Shown: piece after piece, positions 1-5,979 of the stretch
How positions within the stretch are numbered: the first letter of the stretch is position 1
How the letters are laid out: every line of letters begins with the position of its first letter
Source of the DNA: Pseudomonadota bacterium
GTDB taxonomy: Bacteria; Pseudomonadota; Alphaproteobacteria; Rhizobiales; Devosiaceae
Reading direction: 5' to 3'
Length of the DNA: 10,017 nt
NCBI GenBank assembly: GCA_023387585.1
Contig: JAEWHZ010000158.1
Span: forward strand, 1 to 10,017
Notes under the pieces: model-generated
What the model was told of the DNA's origin: nothing
Database searches by the model: none
Seen by the model: only the letters and a program-made list of their open reading frames with translations
Translations under genes and position numbers: made by a program

Positions 1-566
1 TCCTCCTGGCCGATCACCTGGCTGGCGGCGACGAAGCCGAGCTCGGCATTGCCGGATTCGACGAATTGCAGCGCCTGGGTGATGTTCTCGCCGGTGACGA
101 TCCGGCCCTCGACGGCCTCGACCAGCCCGAGCGCTGCGAGCGTCTCCATGGCGGCGGCGCCATAGGGCGCGGTCTCGGGATTGCCGATCGAGAGGAAGTC
201 GAACGGCTCGCCGAGCGCGCCTTCGCCCACGCTCATGTCGCGCCCCGGCCCATAGAGAACCAGCCGCCCGACGGCATAAACGAAATCGCTGTCTGCGACG
301 CCGAAGCCGTTCTCGATGGCGATGCCGGGGCGGTCGTTGTCGGCGGCGAGAAACACGTCATAGGGCGCACTCTGCGTGATCTGGGCGTAGAGCTGGCCGG
401 TGGAGCCGAAGCTCAATTCCACCTCGTGCTCCGTCTGCGCCTCGAACAGCGCCGCGATCTCCTCGGCCACGGCGGTGAAATTCGCGGCCACGGCGACATT
501 GACGGTCTCGGCCTGGGCCGGCACCGCCAGCACGGCCGTCATCAATGCGGAAACGAATAGACGCAT
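1..566 (-). CDS. modA: Molybdate ABC transporter substrate-binding protein ModA (3' end outside window)
   Basis: Periplasmic binding protein that captures molybdate (or tungstate) and delivers it to the ModBC permease/ATPase. The 188 visible codons start at ATG 566-564. Residues 1-19 form a signal peptide ending VPAQA, with the mature protein starting ETVNVAVAANF. Family oxyanion-binding segments follow in order: AVAANF near 25-30, SFGSTGQLY at 52-60, YDVFLAADNDRP at 69-80 and IGNPETAPYG at 127-136. ModA is usually about 250 residues, so roughly 60 C-terminal residues lie past the left edge, where modB and modC would be expected. The ribosome site is weak (GAG runs only). It lies 73 nt downstream of modE on the same strand, with a Mo-box in the gap, so it is probably repressed when molybdate is sufficient. 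Identification is by motif; paralogous thiosulfate or tungstate binders are less likely given the Mo-box. Confidence 0.9.
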   Translation of the reverse strand, partial: MRLFVSALMTAVLAVPAQAETVNVAVAANFTAVAEEIAALFEAQTEHEVELSFGSTGQLYAQITQSAPYDVFLAADNDRPGIAIENGFGVADSDFVYAVGRLVLYGPGRDMSVGEGALGEPFDFLSIGNPETAPYGAAAMETLAALGLVEAVEGRIVTGENITQALQFVESGNAELGFVAASQVIGQE

Positions 567-576
567 GGCTCGATCT

Positions 577-600
577 CGTTATGTTTATCCGAACATAACG
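577..600. promoter_or_regulatory. Mo-box: ModE-type operator upstream of modA
   Basis: Perfect inverted repeat CGTTATGTT (577-585), spacer TATCCG (586-591), AACATAACG (592-600), centred about 22 nt upstream of the modA start. It closely resembles the known ModE/MopA operator pattern CGTTATATT-N-AATATAACG, and a modE-like gene lies immediately upstream. Its position over the probable modA promoter fits repression by ModE when molybdenum is plentiful. The palindrome is seen directly; its role follows from the family. Confidence 0.8.
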
Positions 601-608
601 AGTGACAA
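580..608 (-). promoter_or_regulatory. Candidate modA promoter overlapped by the Mo-box
   Basis: On the minus strand TTGTCA (608-603) is a 5/6 match to a sigma-70 -35 box. The best -10 candidate is CATAAC, inside the right arm of the Mo-box as read on this strand, with 19-nt spacing. At 17 nt the hexamer AACATA is poor. The overlap of promoter and operator suits a repressor site, but the -10 assignment is weak. Confidence 0.3.
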
Positions 609-639
609 GCTTTGCCGGGGCTGGCAAGCGTTATTTCCG

Positions 640-999
640 TCAGGCCATATCGAAGTCGCGGCGCAGCGCGGCGACGTCCTCTTCCATGGTGGCGCGCACC
701 TTGGCCTCTATGCGTCGATAGCCGTCGAGCACGGTTTTACCCGCCGGCGTCAGGCTCGCCCCGCCCTGCGCCGATCCGCCCCGCGAGGCGGTGACGAGGG
801 GCGTACCGAAGCCGGCATTGAGCGCCTGCACCAATTGCCAGGCGCGCTTGTAGCTCATGCCCATGCGCTTGCCGGCGGCGCTGATCGAGCCGGTCTCGGC
901 GATGAATTCGAGCAGGTCGGCGCGACCGGGGCCGACATAGGCGGTCTCGCTCAAAACGATGCGCAGATGCCCCAGCCCGTCGCGCGGCACCGGCGCCAT
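640..999 (-). CDS. modE: ModE-family molybdenum regulator, DNA-binding domain only
   Basis: Winged helix-turn-helix regulator of 119 residues resembling the N-terminal domain of ModE. The HTH spans about residues 37-61 (GSISAAGKRMGMSYKRAWQL) and is followed by the wing-like stretch GGASLTPAGKTVLDGY at 79-94, typical of the family. Full ModE proteins (about 260 residues) carry two C-terminal molbindin domains that sense molybdate; none is present here, and the stop codon is clean. The start at 999 lies 3 nt after the eda stop with no good Shine-Dalgarno, so translation is probably coupled to eda. The nearby Mo-box upstream of modA is its likely target. How such a short protein senses molybdate is not apparent from the sequence. 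Confidence 0.82.
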   Translation of the reverse strand: MAPVPRDGLGHLRIVLSETAYVGPGRADLLEFIAETGSISAAGKRMGMSYKRAWQLVQALNAGFGTPLVTASRGGSAQGGASLTPAGKTVLDGYRRIEAKVRATMEEDVAALRRDFDMA

Positions 1000-1002
1000 G
1001 GC

Positions 1003-1638
1003 TCAGACTTTCAGCGCCGCAGCTTCCCGCGCCAGATCGCGGATGCGCGAAAAATCGCCCGCTTCGAGCGCATCGGCCGGCATGATCCAGCTGCCGCCCA
1101 CGCACAATACGTTGGGCAGGGACAGATAGTCCCGCGCATTGGAAAGATTGACGCCGCCGGTCGGGCAGAAGGAGATGTCCGGCAGCGGCGAGGCGAAGGC
1201 CTTCAGCACCGGCGCCCCGCCCAGCGCCTCCGCGGGGAAGAATTTGAGATGCGTATAGCCGCGCTCGGCCGCCGCCATGGCCTCGGTGGGCGTGCCGATG
1301 CCGGGCAGCAGCGGGATGGAGGCGGATTCGGCGGCATCGAGCAGGCCGGGGCTGGCGCCGGGCGACACCATGAAGCGGCACCCGGCATCTTCCGAGCGCT
1401 TCATGTGTTCGGCAGTGCGCACCGTGCCCGAGCCGACGATGGCGCCTTGCACCTTGCTCATCTCGGCCATCACCGCCAGCGCGTTGGGCGTGCGCAGCGT
1501 GACCTCGAGCACCTTGAGCCCGCCCTCCACCAGCGCCTCGGCCAGGGGCCGCGCCTTGGCGACCTCGTCGAGGATGATGACCGGGATCACCGGAGCCGCC
1601 GTCATGATGCCGCGAATGGCTGCGCTGTCCTGTGCCAT
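1003..1638 (-). CDS. eda: 2-dehydro-3-deoxyphosphogluconate (KDPG) / 4-hydroxy-2-oxoglutarate aldolase
   Basis: Cytoplasmic class I aldolase of 211 residues that splits KDPG into pyruvate and glyceraldehyde-3-phosphate, the last step of the Entner-Doudoroff pathway. Catalytic residues sit at the same positions as in E. coli Eda: Glu45 and Arg49 in EVTLRT, Thr72 in GSGTV, and the Schiff-base lysine at 132 in LKFFPAEALGG. The phosphate-binding segment CPTGGVNLSNARDYL is at 158-172 and GGSW at 181-184. The reading frame is open further upstream to 1737, but ATG 1638 is preferred: GGGAG lies 9 nt before it and the length matches the family. No edd or zwf is adjacent. It is divergent from lldD and runs directly into modE, so both probably share a transcript. 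Activity on other 2-keto-3-deoxy sugar phosphates cannot be excluded. Confidence 0.92.
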   Translation of the reverse strand: MAQDSAAIRGIMTAAPVIPVIILDEVAKARPLAEALVEGGLKVLEVTLRTPNALAVMAEMSKVQGAIVGSGTVRTAEHMKRSEDAGCRFMVSPGASPGLLDAAESASIPLLPGIGTPTEAMAAAERGYTHLKFFPAEALGGAPVLKAFASPLPDISFCPTGGVNLSNARDYLSLPNVLCVGGSWIMPADALEAGDFSRIRDLAREAAALKV

Positions 1639-1730
1639 GCTGGTCAACTCCCGATCCTTGCAATGGTTCTGGCTTAAGCCCGGCAGCCGCCTTCGGCAAG
1701 GGCGGCCAATGGGTATCAGCGCATTGACGG

Positions 1731-1742
1731 CTAACATGTCAG
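1731..1742. promoter_or_regulatory. Candidate operator shared with the FAH gene
   Basis: CTAACATGTCAG, followed by TGG, differs at one base from the perfect palindrome CTGACATGTCAG (also followed by TGG) at 9517-9528. It lies between the divergent eda and lldD genes, about 40 nt before the lldD start and about 98 nt before the eda start, overlapping the spacer of the possible lldD promoter. That is a typical repressor position, for example for GntR-family regulators. The regulator is not in this window. Confidence 0.4.
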
Positions 1743-1764
1743 TGGCTAGGGGGAGTGGCGATTC

Positions 1765-1769
1765 AGGAG
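1765..1769 (+). promoter_or_regulatory. Ribosome binding site that fixes the lldD start
   Basis: AGGAG ends 6 nt before ATG 1776. The frame also opens at GTG 1755, but the conserved family N-terminus (MVDLARILTIEDM) and this well-spaced site favour the ATG. Confidence 0.7.
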
Positions 1770-1775
1770 TGGCTA

Positions 1776-2951
1776 ATGGTCGATCTCGCGCGAATTCTCA
1801 CCATCGAGGACATGATGCAGGCGGCGCGGCGGCGCGTGCCGAAGCAATTCTTCGACTATGCCGATTCCGGCTCCTGGACCGAGGGCACCTATCGCGCCAA
1901 TGCCGAGGATTTCTCGCGCATCCTGCTGCGCCAGCGCGTGGCGGTGAACATGGACCAGCGCTCGCTGGCCACCACCATGATCGGCCAGGACGTCGCCATG
2001 CCGCTCGCCCTCGCGCCAACGGGGCTGACCGGCATGCAGAACGCCGACGGCGAGATCAAGGCCGCAAAGGCCGCCGAGGCCATGGGCGTGCCCTTCACCC
2101 TTTCGACCATGGCGATCTGCTCGATCGAGGACGTCGCCGAAAACACCACCAAGCCGTTCTGGTTCCAGCTCTACGTCATGCGCGACCGCAAGTTCATCGA
2201 GCGGCTGATCGACCGCGCCAAGGCGGCGAAATGCTCGGCCCTGGTGCTGACCATGGATTTGCAGATTCTCGGCCAGCGCCACAAGGATCTGCGCAACGGC
2301 ATGTCGGCGCCCCCCAAGATTACGCCGCGCTTCCTGTTCGAGATGGCACGCAAGCCCTTCTGGGCCATGGAGATGCTCGGCACGAAGCGGCGCACCTTCC
2401 GCAACATCGTCGGCCATGTCGAGAATGCGGGCGACCTGACCAAGCTCTCGCATTGGACCAACAGCCAGTTCGACCCGACGCTGAACTGGCGCGACATCGC
2501 CTGGGTCAAGGAGCGCTTCGGCGGGCCGGTGATCATCAAGGGCGTGCTCGATCCCGAAGACGCCCGGCAGGCCGTGGCCCACGGCGCCGACGGTATCGTC
2601 GTGTCGAACCATGGCGGGCGCCAGCTCGACGGCGCGCCCTCGACCATCCGCGTGCTCCCCGAAATCGTCGACGCGGTCGGCGGCAAGACCGAAATCTATC
2701 TCGACGGCGGCATCCGCTCGGGGCAGGACATCATCAAGGCGCTGGCGCTCGGCGCCAAGTCAGCCTTCATCGGCCGCGCCTTCCTGTGGGGGCTGGGCGC
2801 AGGCGGCGAGGCAGGCGTGCGGCGCGTGCTGGAAATCCTGCATCGCGAGCTCGACGTCACCATGGCGCTGTGCGGCGAGCGCGACATCCACAATGTCGGG
2901 CTGCACAACATCTATTCCAACGACATTCCGCCGCGCAACACGCCGGTTTGA
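1776..2951 (+). CDS. lldD: FMN-dependent L-lactate (2-hydroxyacid) dehydrogenase, LldD type
   Basis: Flavoenzyme of 391 residues oxidising L-lactate or a similar L-2-hydroxyacid to the 2-keto acid. Family residues are all present: Tyr28 in FFDYADSGSW, the FMN-contacting APTGLTG at 80-86, QLY at 131-133, LTMD at 158-161, Lys255 in VIIKGVLDPEDA, and the catalytic His279 and Arg282 in SNHGGRQLD. The phosphate-binding DGGIRSG is at 310-316 and GRAFLWG at 333-339. The middle segment 178-236 corresponds to the variable loop that in LldD-type enzymes mediates membrane association or access of the electron acceptor. Length matches LldD (380-396). It is divergent from eda and converges on a diheme cytochrome c gene. 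Glycolate, mandelate or other hydroxyacids remain possible substrates. L-lactate is favoured by overall resemblance to LldD and by the fucose-pathway genes at the right end, which would make L-lactate. Confidence 0.85.
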   Translation: MVDLARILTIEDMMQAARRRVPKQFFDYADSGSWTEGTYRANAEDFSRILLRQRVAVNMDQRSLATTMIGQDVAMPLALAPTGLTGMQNADGEIKAAKAAEAMGVPFTLSTMAICSIEDVAENTTKPFWFQLYVMRDRKFIERLIDRAKAAKCSALVLTMDLQILGQRHKDLRNGMSAPPKITPRFLFEMARKPFWAMEMLGTKRRTFRNIVGHVENAGDLTKLSHWTNSQFDPTLNWRDIAWVKERFGGPVIIKGVLDPEDARQAVAHGADGIVVSNHGGRQLDGAPSTIRVLPEIVDAVGGKTEIYLDGGIRSGQDIIKALALGAKSAFIGRAFLWGLGAGGEAGVRRVLEILHRELDVTMALCGERDIHNVGLHNIYSNDIPPRNTPV

Positions 2952-2957
2952 AGCGCC

Positions 2958-3836
2958 TCATTCGCCCAGCAGATAGGTTGCGAGCGCCGTCAGGTCCTCG
3001 TCGCTCCAATGCGAGGTGCCGTCGGCGATCACCTCGCCCATCGGTCCGCCCAGCACGTCGAAGCCGGGCGTAAAACCGTCGCGCAGCGTCCCGACCAGCG
3101 TCTCGACGTCATAGCCCTCGGCGACAAGGGCCTCGGCGGTGATCGCCGGCGCCCGCCCGCCCGGCCCGCCCGGCGAGCCGGTGAACAGATTATCCCGGTC
3201 GAGGGCGCCGAGCAGGTTGCGCGGGCTGTGGCAGGCGGCGCAATGCGCCGGGCCCAGCGCCAGATAGGCTCCGCGATTGTAGATGGCGTCGCGCGACGGG
3301 TCGGGCTCGAACAGCGCCGGCGTGAAGAACAGCCGCTTCCAGCCCGCGAGCGCCAGCCTGACATTGAACGGGAAGGGAATTTGCGATTGCGCCGCCGGCA
3401 TGGCGACCGGCTCCGTCTCGAGCAGCGCCGCGAACAGATCGGCGATCTCCTGGTCGCCCATCAGCGTATAATGCTCATAGGGGAACGCGGGATAAAGATG
3501 CTCGCCCCGGCGCCCGATCCCCTCGGTCATGGCGCGCGAAAACTCGGCCGGCGTCCAGCTGCCGATGCCGTGCTCGGGATCGGAGGTGATATTGGGCGCA
3601 ACGAAGCTGCCGAACTGCGTTTCGAGCGCCGCTCCGCCCGCCAGCACCGGCCCGCCATTCTCCGTATCGGTGTGGCACGCGACGCAGCCGCCGAGACGCA
3701 TGACATAATCGCCGCGCACGGCATCGCCGGCCAGCACCGTGTCGCGCACCGGCCCGCCGAGCGGCCACAGCAGATAGGCGCCGGCCGCGATACCGACAAG
3801 GACGACGGTCCCCAGTGCCACAAACAAGCGCCGCAT
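2958..3836 (-). CDS. Membrane-anchored diheme cytochrome c
   Basis: Periplasmic electron carrier of 292 residues, anchored by an N-terminal hydrophobic segment (about residues 4-25) after MRR, with no obvious signal-peptidase site. Two c-heme sites are visible: CVACH at 51-55 and CAACH at 199-203. Likely methionine ligands are Met126 (HYTLMGDQE) and Met266 (LGGPMGEV). The segments APNITSDPEHGIGSW (80-94) and LYPAFPYEHY (114-123) are typical of the cytochrome subunits of membrane alcohol/aldehyde dehydrogenases, which usually carry three hemes; this protein has two. The start at 3836 is chosen because MRR plus hydrophobic helix follows a GGGA site, although the frame is open to 3980. It lies 77 nt downstream of the PfkB kinase gene and converges on lldD. 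No dehydrogenase subunit sits in the same operon, so the electron donor is unknown; LldD is one candidate. Confidence 0.85.
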   Translation of the reverse strand: MRRLFVALGTVVLVGIAAGAYLLWPLGGPVRDTVLAGDAVRGDYVMRLGGCVACHTDTENGGPVLAGGAALETQFGSFVAPNITSDPEHGIGSWTPAEFSRAMTEGIGRRGEHLYPAFPYEHYTLMGDQEIADLFAALLETEPVAMPAAQSQIPFPFNVRLALAGWKRLFFTPALFEPDPSRDAIYNRGAYLALGPAHCAACHSPRNLLGALDRDNLFTGSPGGPGGRAPAITAEALVAEGYDVETLVGTLRDGFTPGFDVLGGPMGEVIADGTSHWSDEDLTALATYLLGE

Positions 3837-3885
3837 CGCGTTCCCGCCCCGGAAAATCCCCCGGCAGAACACCAGAGCGATCGGC

Positions 3886-3902
3886 GGCCGGCAAGACCGG
3901 CC
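3886..3902 (-). terminator. GC-rich hairpin after the PfkB kinase gene
   Basis: GGCCGG (3886-3891), a 5-nt loop and CCGGCC (3897-3902) form a stable hairpin 11 nt beyond the kinase stop codon. There is no T-run, so it may only attenuate transcription or protect the 3' end rather than terminate before the cytochrome gene. Confidence 0.25.
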
Positions 3903-3913
3903 CGGCTCACACT

Positions 3914-4894
3914 CTAGCGAGCGCCGAGCACCGCATCGACCTCGGCCCGGCTCGGCGGCTTGCACCCCTTGCGCCCGCAATTGATGCCGGCGACCATCGC
4001 CCCGAAGCGCAGCATGGCGGCGAGATCGCCGGTCCGCAGCCGCGCGAGCCCCTCCCCGTCGAGATGGCCATGCTCGTCCAGCCAGCTCAATATGCCGGCC
4101 ATCAGGCTGTCGCCGGCGCCCACCGTGTCGCCGAATACCGGCGGGCTGTAGATGCCGGCGCGCACCATGCCGGCCTCGCTGAACGACAGGGAACCCTTGT
4201 CACCCAGCGTCACCACCACCAGCGCGCAGCGCGGGCGCTCCAGCATGCGGCGGGCATGGGTCTCGAGATCGAGCCCCGGCGCCAGCGCCTCCAGATCCTC
4301 CTCGGAAACCTTGATGATCTGCGCCAGATCGAGGAACCGGTCGAGCCGAGCGCGATAGGCGTCGAAATCGCCGATCAGCGAGGGGCGCACATTGGGGTCG
4401 ATGGAGATCGTCGCCCCGCGCGCGATCGCTTCCCTGGCGAGCTCCAGCCAGGTCCCGGCCTGCGGTTCGTCGATGGCGCAGAAGCCGCCGATCTGGAACA
4501 GTTTTACGTCATCCGGCAACGCGGCCAGCGCCGCATCCGTTGTGATGGCCCGGTCGGCGGCGCGATAAAAGCCGTAGCGCGCATTGTTGTTGGCATCGAA
4601 ATTGACCACGGCCAGCGTGGTGAAATCCGCCACCCGCTCCTTGAGCAGCACCTCGACGCCGGCCTCGGCGAGCGGGGACAGCAGATAGTCGCCGAATGCG
4701 TCGCGCGAGATCGGGCACATGAAGCCGGTGCGGTTGCCGAGCCGGGCGAGCGCGATGGCGCAGTTGTAGGGCGAGCCGCCCGGATGCGCTGTCATCACGA
4801 TCTGGTTCTCGCCATCGCGGCCGACCGCACTGCCATCGGGCAGCACCACCTCGGCCTTCAGATCGATCAGGCTCTCGCCGCCGACGACGAACAT
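3914..4894 (-). CDS. PfkB-family carbohydrate kinase, probably fructokinase
   Basis: Cytoplasmic ATP-dependent sugar kinase of the ribokinase/PfkB fold, 326 residues, full length. The N-terminal GESLIDL (6-12) and the sugar-binding signature HPGGSPYNCAIALARLG (37-53) are followed by DPNVRPS (166-172) and by the anion-hole motif DTVGAGDSLMAGIL (256-269), with Asp262 as catalytic base. The C-terminal CGRKGCKPPSRAEV (306-319) resembles the ending of bacterial fructokinases. An excellent ribosome site (AGGAGGAG) precedes ATG 4894. Fructose is the best guess from GGSPYN and the C-terminus; 2-keto-3-deoxygluconate kinase is an alternative and would feed KDPG to Eda nearby. No transporter or isomerase is adjacent to settle this. 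The cytochrome c gene lies 77 nt downstream on the same strand. Confidence 0.85.
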   Translation of the reverse strand: MFVVGGESLIDLKAEVVLPDGSAVGRDGENQIVMTAHPGGSPYNCAIALARLGNRTGFMCPISRDAFGDYLLSPLAEAGVEVLLKERVADFTTLAVVNFDANNNARYGFYRAADRAITTDAALAALPDDVKLFQIGGFCAIDEPQAGTWLELAREAIARGATISIDPNVRPSLIGDFDAYRARLDRFLDLAQIIKVSEEDLEALAPGLDLETHARRMLERPRCALVVVTLGDKGSLSFSEAGMVRAGIYSPPVFGDTVGAGDSLMAGILSWLDEHGHLDGEGLARLRTGDLAAMLRFGAMVAGINCGRKGCKPPSRAEVDAVLGAR

Positions 4895-5073
4895 GGCTCC
4901 TCCTCTTGCGCGCGATTCCCCCGGCGCACCGGCGCTTTATCACCGCGCGCCGCGGCCGCACAGTCCCAGGCCGGATCGGCGCGGAACCGAAGCCCCGGCC
5001 CGCGATTGTCCAGCAGGCGGCAACGATGCGTGGCGCCGGACCCGCCTTGTCGCAGCCGCGCGGGCGCGCCAGA
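4895..5073. other. Intergenic region upstream of the PfkB kinase, no gene seen
   Basis: First part of the 317-nt gap between the divergent kinase and hydrolase genes. Apart from the kinase ribosome site (4896-4906) it is GC-rich with no credible protein. Short frames through it have no family features and run into the adjacent repeat. A minus-strand GATAAA near 4937-4942 could be a -10 element, but no matching -35 was found. Confidence 0.4.
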
Positions 5074-5180
5074 TAGAGCGTTTCCAGGATAAGTGGGCAC
5101 CACTTATCCGGTTCGGAAACGCGACAAACCAAGGACTTAGAGCTCTTGTTCTGATTCAATCAGAACAAGAAAAGCTCTAG
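5074..5180 (+). repeat. Two-palindrome intergenic repeat, copy 1
   Basis: A 105-bp element (core 5076-5180) about 88% identical (92/105, gap-free) to 8131-8235 in the same orientation. Hairpin A has an outer stem GCGTTTCC (5078-5085) / GGAAACGC (5115-5122) and an inner stem GGATAAGTGG (5087-5096) / CCACTTATCC (5100-5109). Hairpin B has TAGAGC (5138-5143) pairing with GCTCTA (5174-5179) outside an inner TCTTGTTCTGATT (5144-5156) / AATCAGAACAAGA (5158-5170). The whole copy is bounded by TAGAGC and GCTCTA. Size and two-palindrome layout recall the RIME elements of rhizobia; that assignment is from memory. It ends 31 nt before the hydrolase start. Confidence 0.9.
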
Positions 5181-5211
5181 AGGCGACAGGCAGAAAAGGA
5201 CGGGTTCGACC

Positions 5212-5838
5212 ATGAATGACGCGACGAATGATGCGAGCGAATATGTGTTCCGCGAGATCGAGGGCGAGCCCGGCGCGCCGCTGCTCTTCGTCTTCCACGG
5301 CACGGGGGGCGACGAATTCCAGTTCCTCGAGCTGGCCCGCCAGCTGGTGCCCGACGCACATGTCATCTCGCCGCGCGGCGACGTGACCGAGCTCGGGGCC
5401 CTGCGCTTCTTCCGCCGCACGGGCGAAGGCGTCTACGACATGGCCGATCTCGAACGGCGCACCACGAAGCTGGCCCGCTTCGTCGCCGCTCACCGTCACC
5501 GGCTGGCGCCGGCCGAAACCTATGCTTTCGGCTATTCCAACGGCGCCAACATCCTCGCCTCGGTACTGTTCGCAGAACCTGCACTGATCGACCGCGCCGC
5601 GCTGCTGCACCCGCTGATCCCCTTCACGCCCTCGGCGCAGCCGCAGCTCGCCGGCCGCAGGGTGCTGATCACGGCGGGCCGTCGCGATCCCATCTGCCCG
5701 CCCTCCGCGACCGAGGCCCTGGAGCGCTATTTCGCCGGCCAGGACGCCGAGGTCGAAACCGTCTGGCACGAGGGCGGGCACGAATTGCGCCAGGCCGAGC
5801 TGGAGGCCACCGCCCGCTTCTTTGTCCGCGACGCCTGA
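5212..5838 (+). CDS. Alpha/beta-hydrolase, phospholipase/carboxylesterase family (MhqD-like)
   Basis: Cytoplasmic serine hydrolase of 208 residues without signal peptide. The oxyanion segment HGTGGDE (29-35) and SPRGD (53-57) are followed by the nucleophile elbow GYSNGAN with Ser109, then Asp159 in ITAGRRDPICP and His190 in HEGGHEL, giving a complete catalytic triad. Length and motifs match the short carboxylesterase/phospholipase group that includes Bacillus MhqD, linked to hydroquinone and quinone stress. In related clusters it often sits beside a ring-cleavage dioxygenase, but none is here. Ribosome site AAGGA (5196-5200) lies 11 nt before the ATG, rather far. The 105-bp repeat occupies the immediate upstream region, so its promoter is either inside or before the repeat. 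The physiological ester is unknown. Confidence 0.82.
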   Translation: MNDATNDASEYVFREIEGEPGAPLLFVFHGTGGDEFQFLELARQLVPDAHVISPRGDVTELGALRFFRRTGEGVYDMADLERRTTKLARFVAAHRHRLAPAETYAFGYSNGANILASVLFAEPALIDRAALLHPLIPFTPSAQPQLAGRRVLITAGRRDPICPPSATEALERYFAGQDAEVETVWHEGGHELRQAELEATARFFVRDA

Positions 5839-5859
5839 AAGCTTTACCGGAAAACCGGC

Positions 5860-5881
5860 GCGCGAGGCCCTTGTCTCGCGC
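5860..5881 (+). terminator. Hairpin after the hydrolase gene
   Basis: GCGCGAG (5860-5866), an 8-nt loop and CTCGCGC (5875-5881), preceded by a small CCGG-AAAA-CCGG hairpin at 5847-5858. There is no T-run, and the loop overlaps the possible terC -35 box. Termination is uncertain. Confidence 0.25.
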
Positions 5882-5899
5882 CCCCTCGCGGACTTATAT
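5871..5899 (+). promoter_or_regulatory. Candidate terC promoter
   Basis: TTGTCT (5871-5876), 17-nt spacer, TTATAT (5894-5899). TTATAT is a rare AT-rich block in this GC-rich gap. It would start transcription near 5906 and leave a leader of about 70 nt containing the 17-bp palindrome at 5926-5942. Confidence 0.35.
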
Positions 5900-5925
5900 C
5901 TGCCCCGTGGCGCCGGGCCCCTCTG

Positions 5926-5942
5926 ACGCGAACGGTTCGCGT
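5926..5942. promoter_or_regulatory. 17-bp perfect palindrome in the terC leader
   Basis: ACGCGAAC (5926-5933), centre G, GTTCGCGT (5935-5942), centred 46 nt before the terC start. It could be a dimeric regulator operator or an RNA hairpin in the leader. It does not show the conserved core expected of a yybP-ykoY manganese riboswitch. Confidence 0.45.
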
Positions 5943-5979
5943 GATGTCGGAGTCATATCCCATTGGTTAGGTCCGGCAC

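Larger units (their letters stand above)
1639..1775. promoter_or_regulatory. Divergent eda / lldD promoter region
   Basis: A 137-nt intergenic region serving eda-modE (minus) and lldD (plus). It holds the palindrome-like CTAACATGTCAG at 1731-1742. A possible plus-strand -35 TTGACG (1724-1729) is followed at 17 nt only by the poor -10 TAGGGG. A 6-bp hairpin (GCCGCC 1686-1691 / GGCGGC 1701-1706) would lie in the eda leader. Promoters are not otherwise clear. Confidence 0.45.

Noticed and set aside
1277..3073. Long plus-strand open frame of 598 codons across eda and lldD
   Set aside because: It runs antisense to eda and out of frame with lldD, both of which have full family motifs. Its Arg/Ala/Gly-rich translation is the usual by-product of high G+C.
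2958..3980. Longer 340-residue start for the cytochrome c
   Set aside because: The extra N-terminal residues are Arg/Gly-rich, overlap the end of the kinase gene and precede the natural MRR-plus-hydrophobic-helix start at 3836.
5074..5180. Protein-like stretch RFGNAT...SEQE encoded by both repeat copies
   Set aside because: The similarity between copies comes from the DNA repeat. Compensatory changes and palindromes explain conservation better than coding, and no ribosome site or stable product frame exists.
5839..5979. yybP-ykoY manganese riboswitch upstream of terC
   Set aside because: Only short hairpins and a 17-bp palindrome were found; the conserved riboswitch core was not recognised. 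A covariance-model search would settle it.
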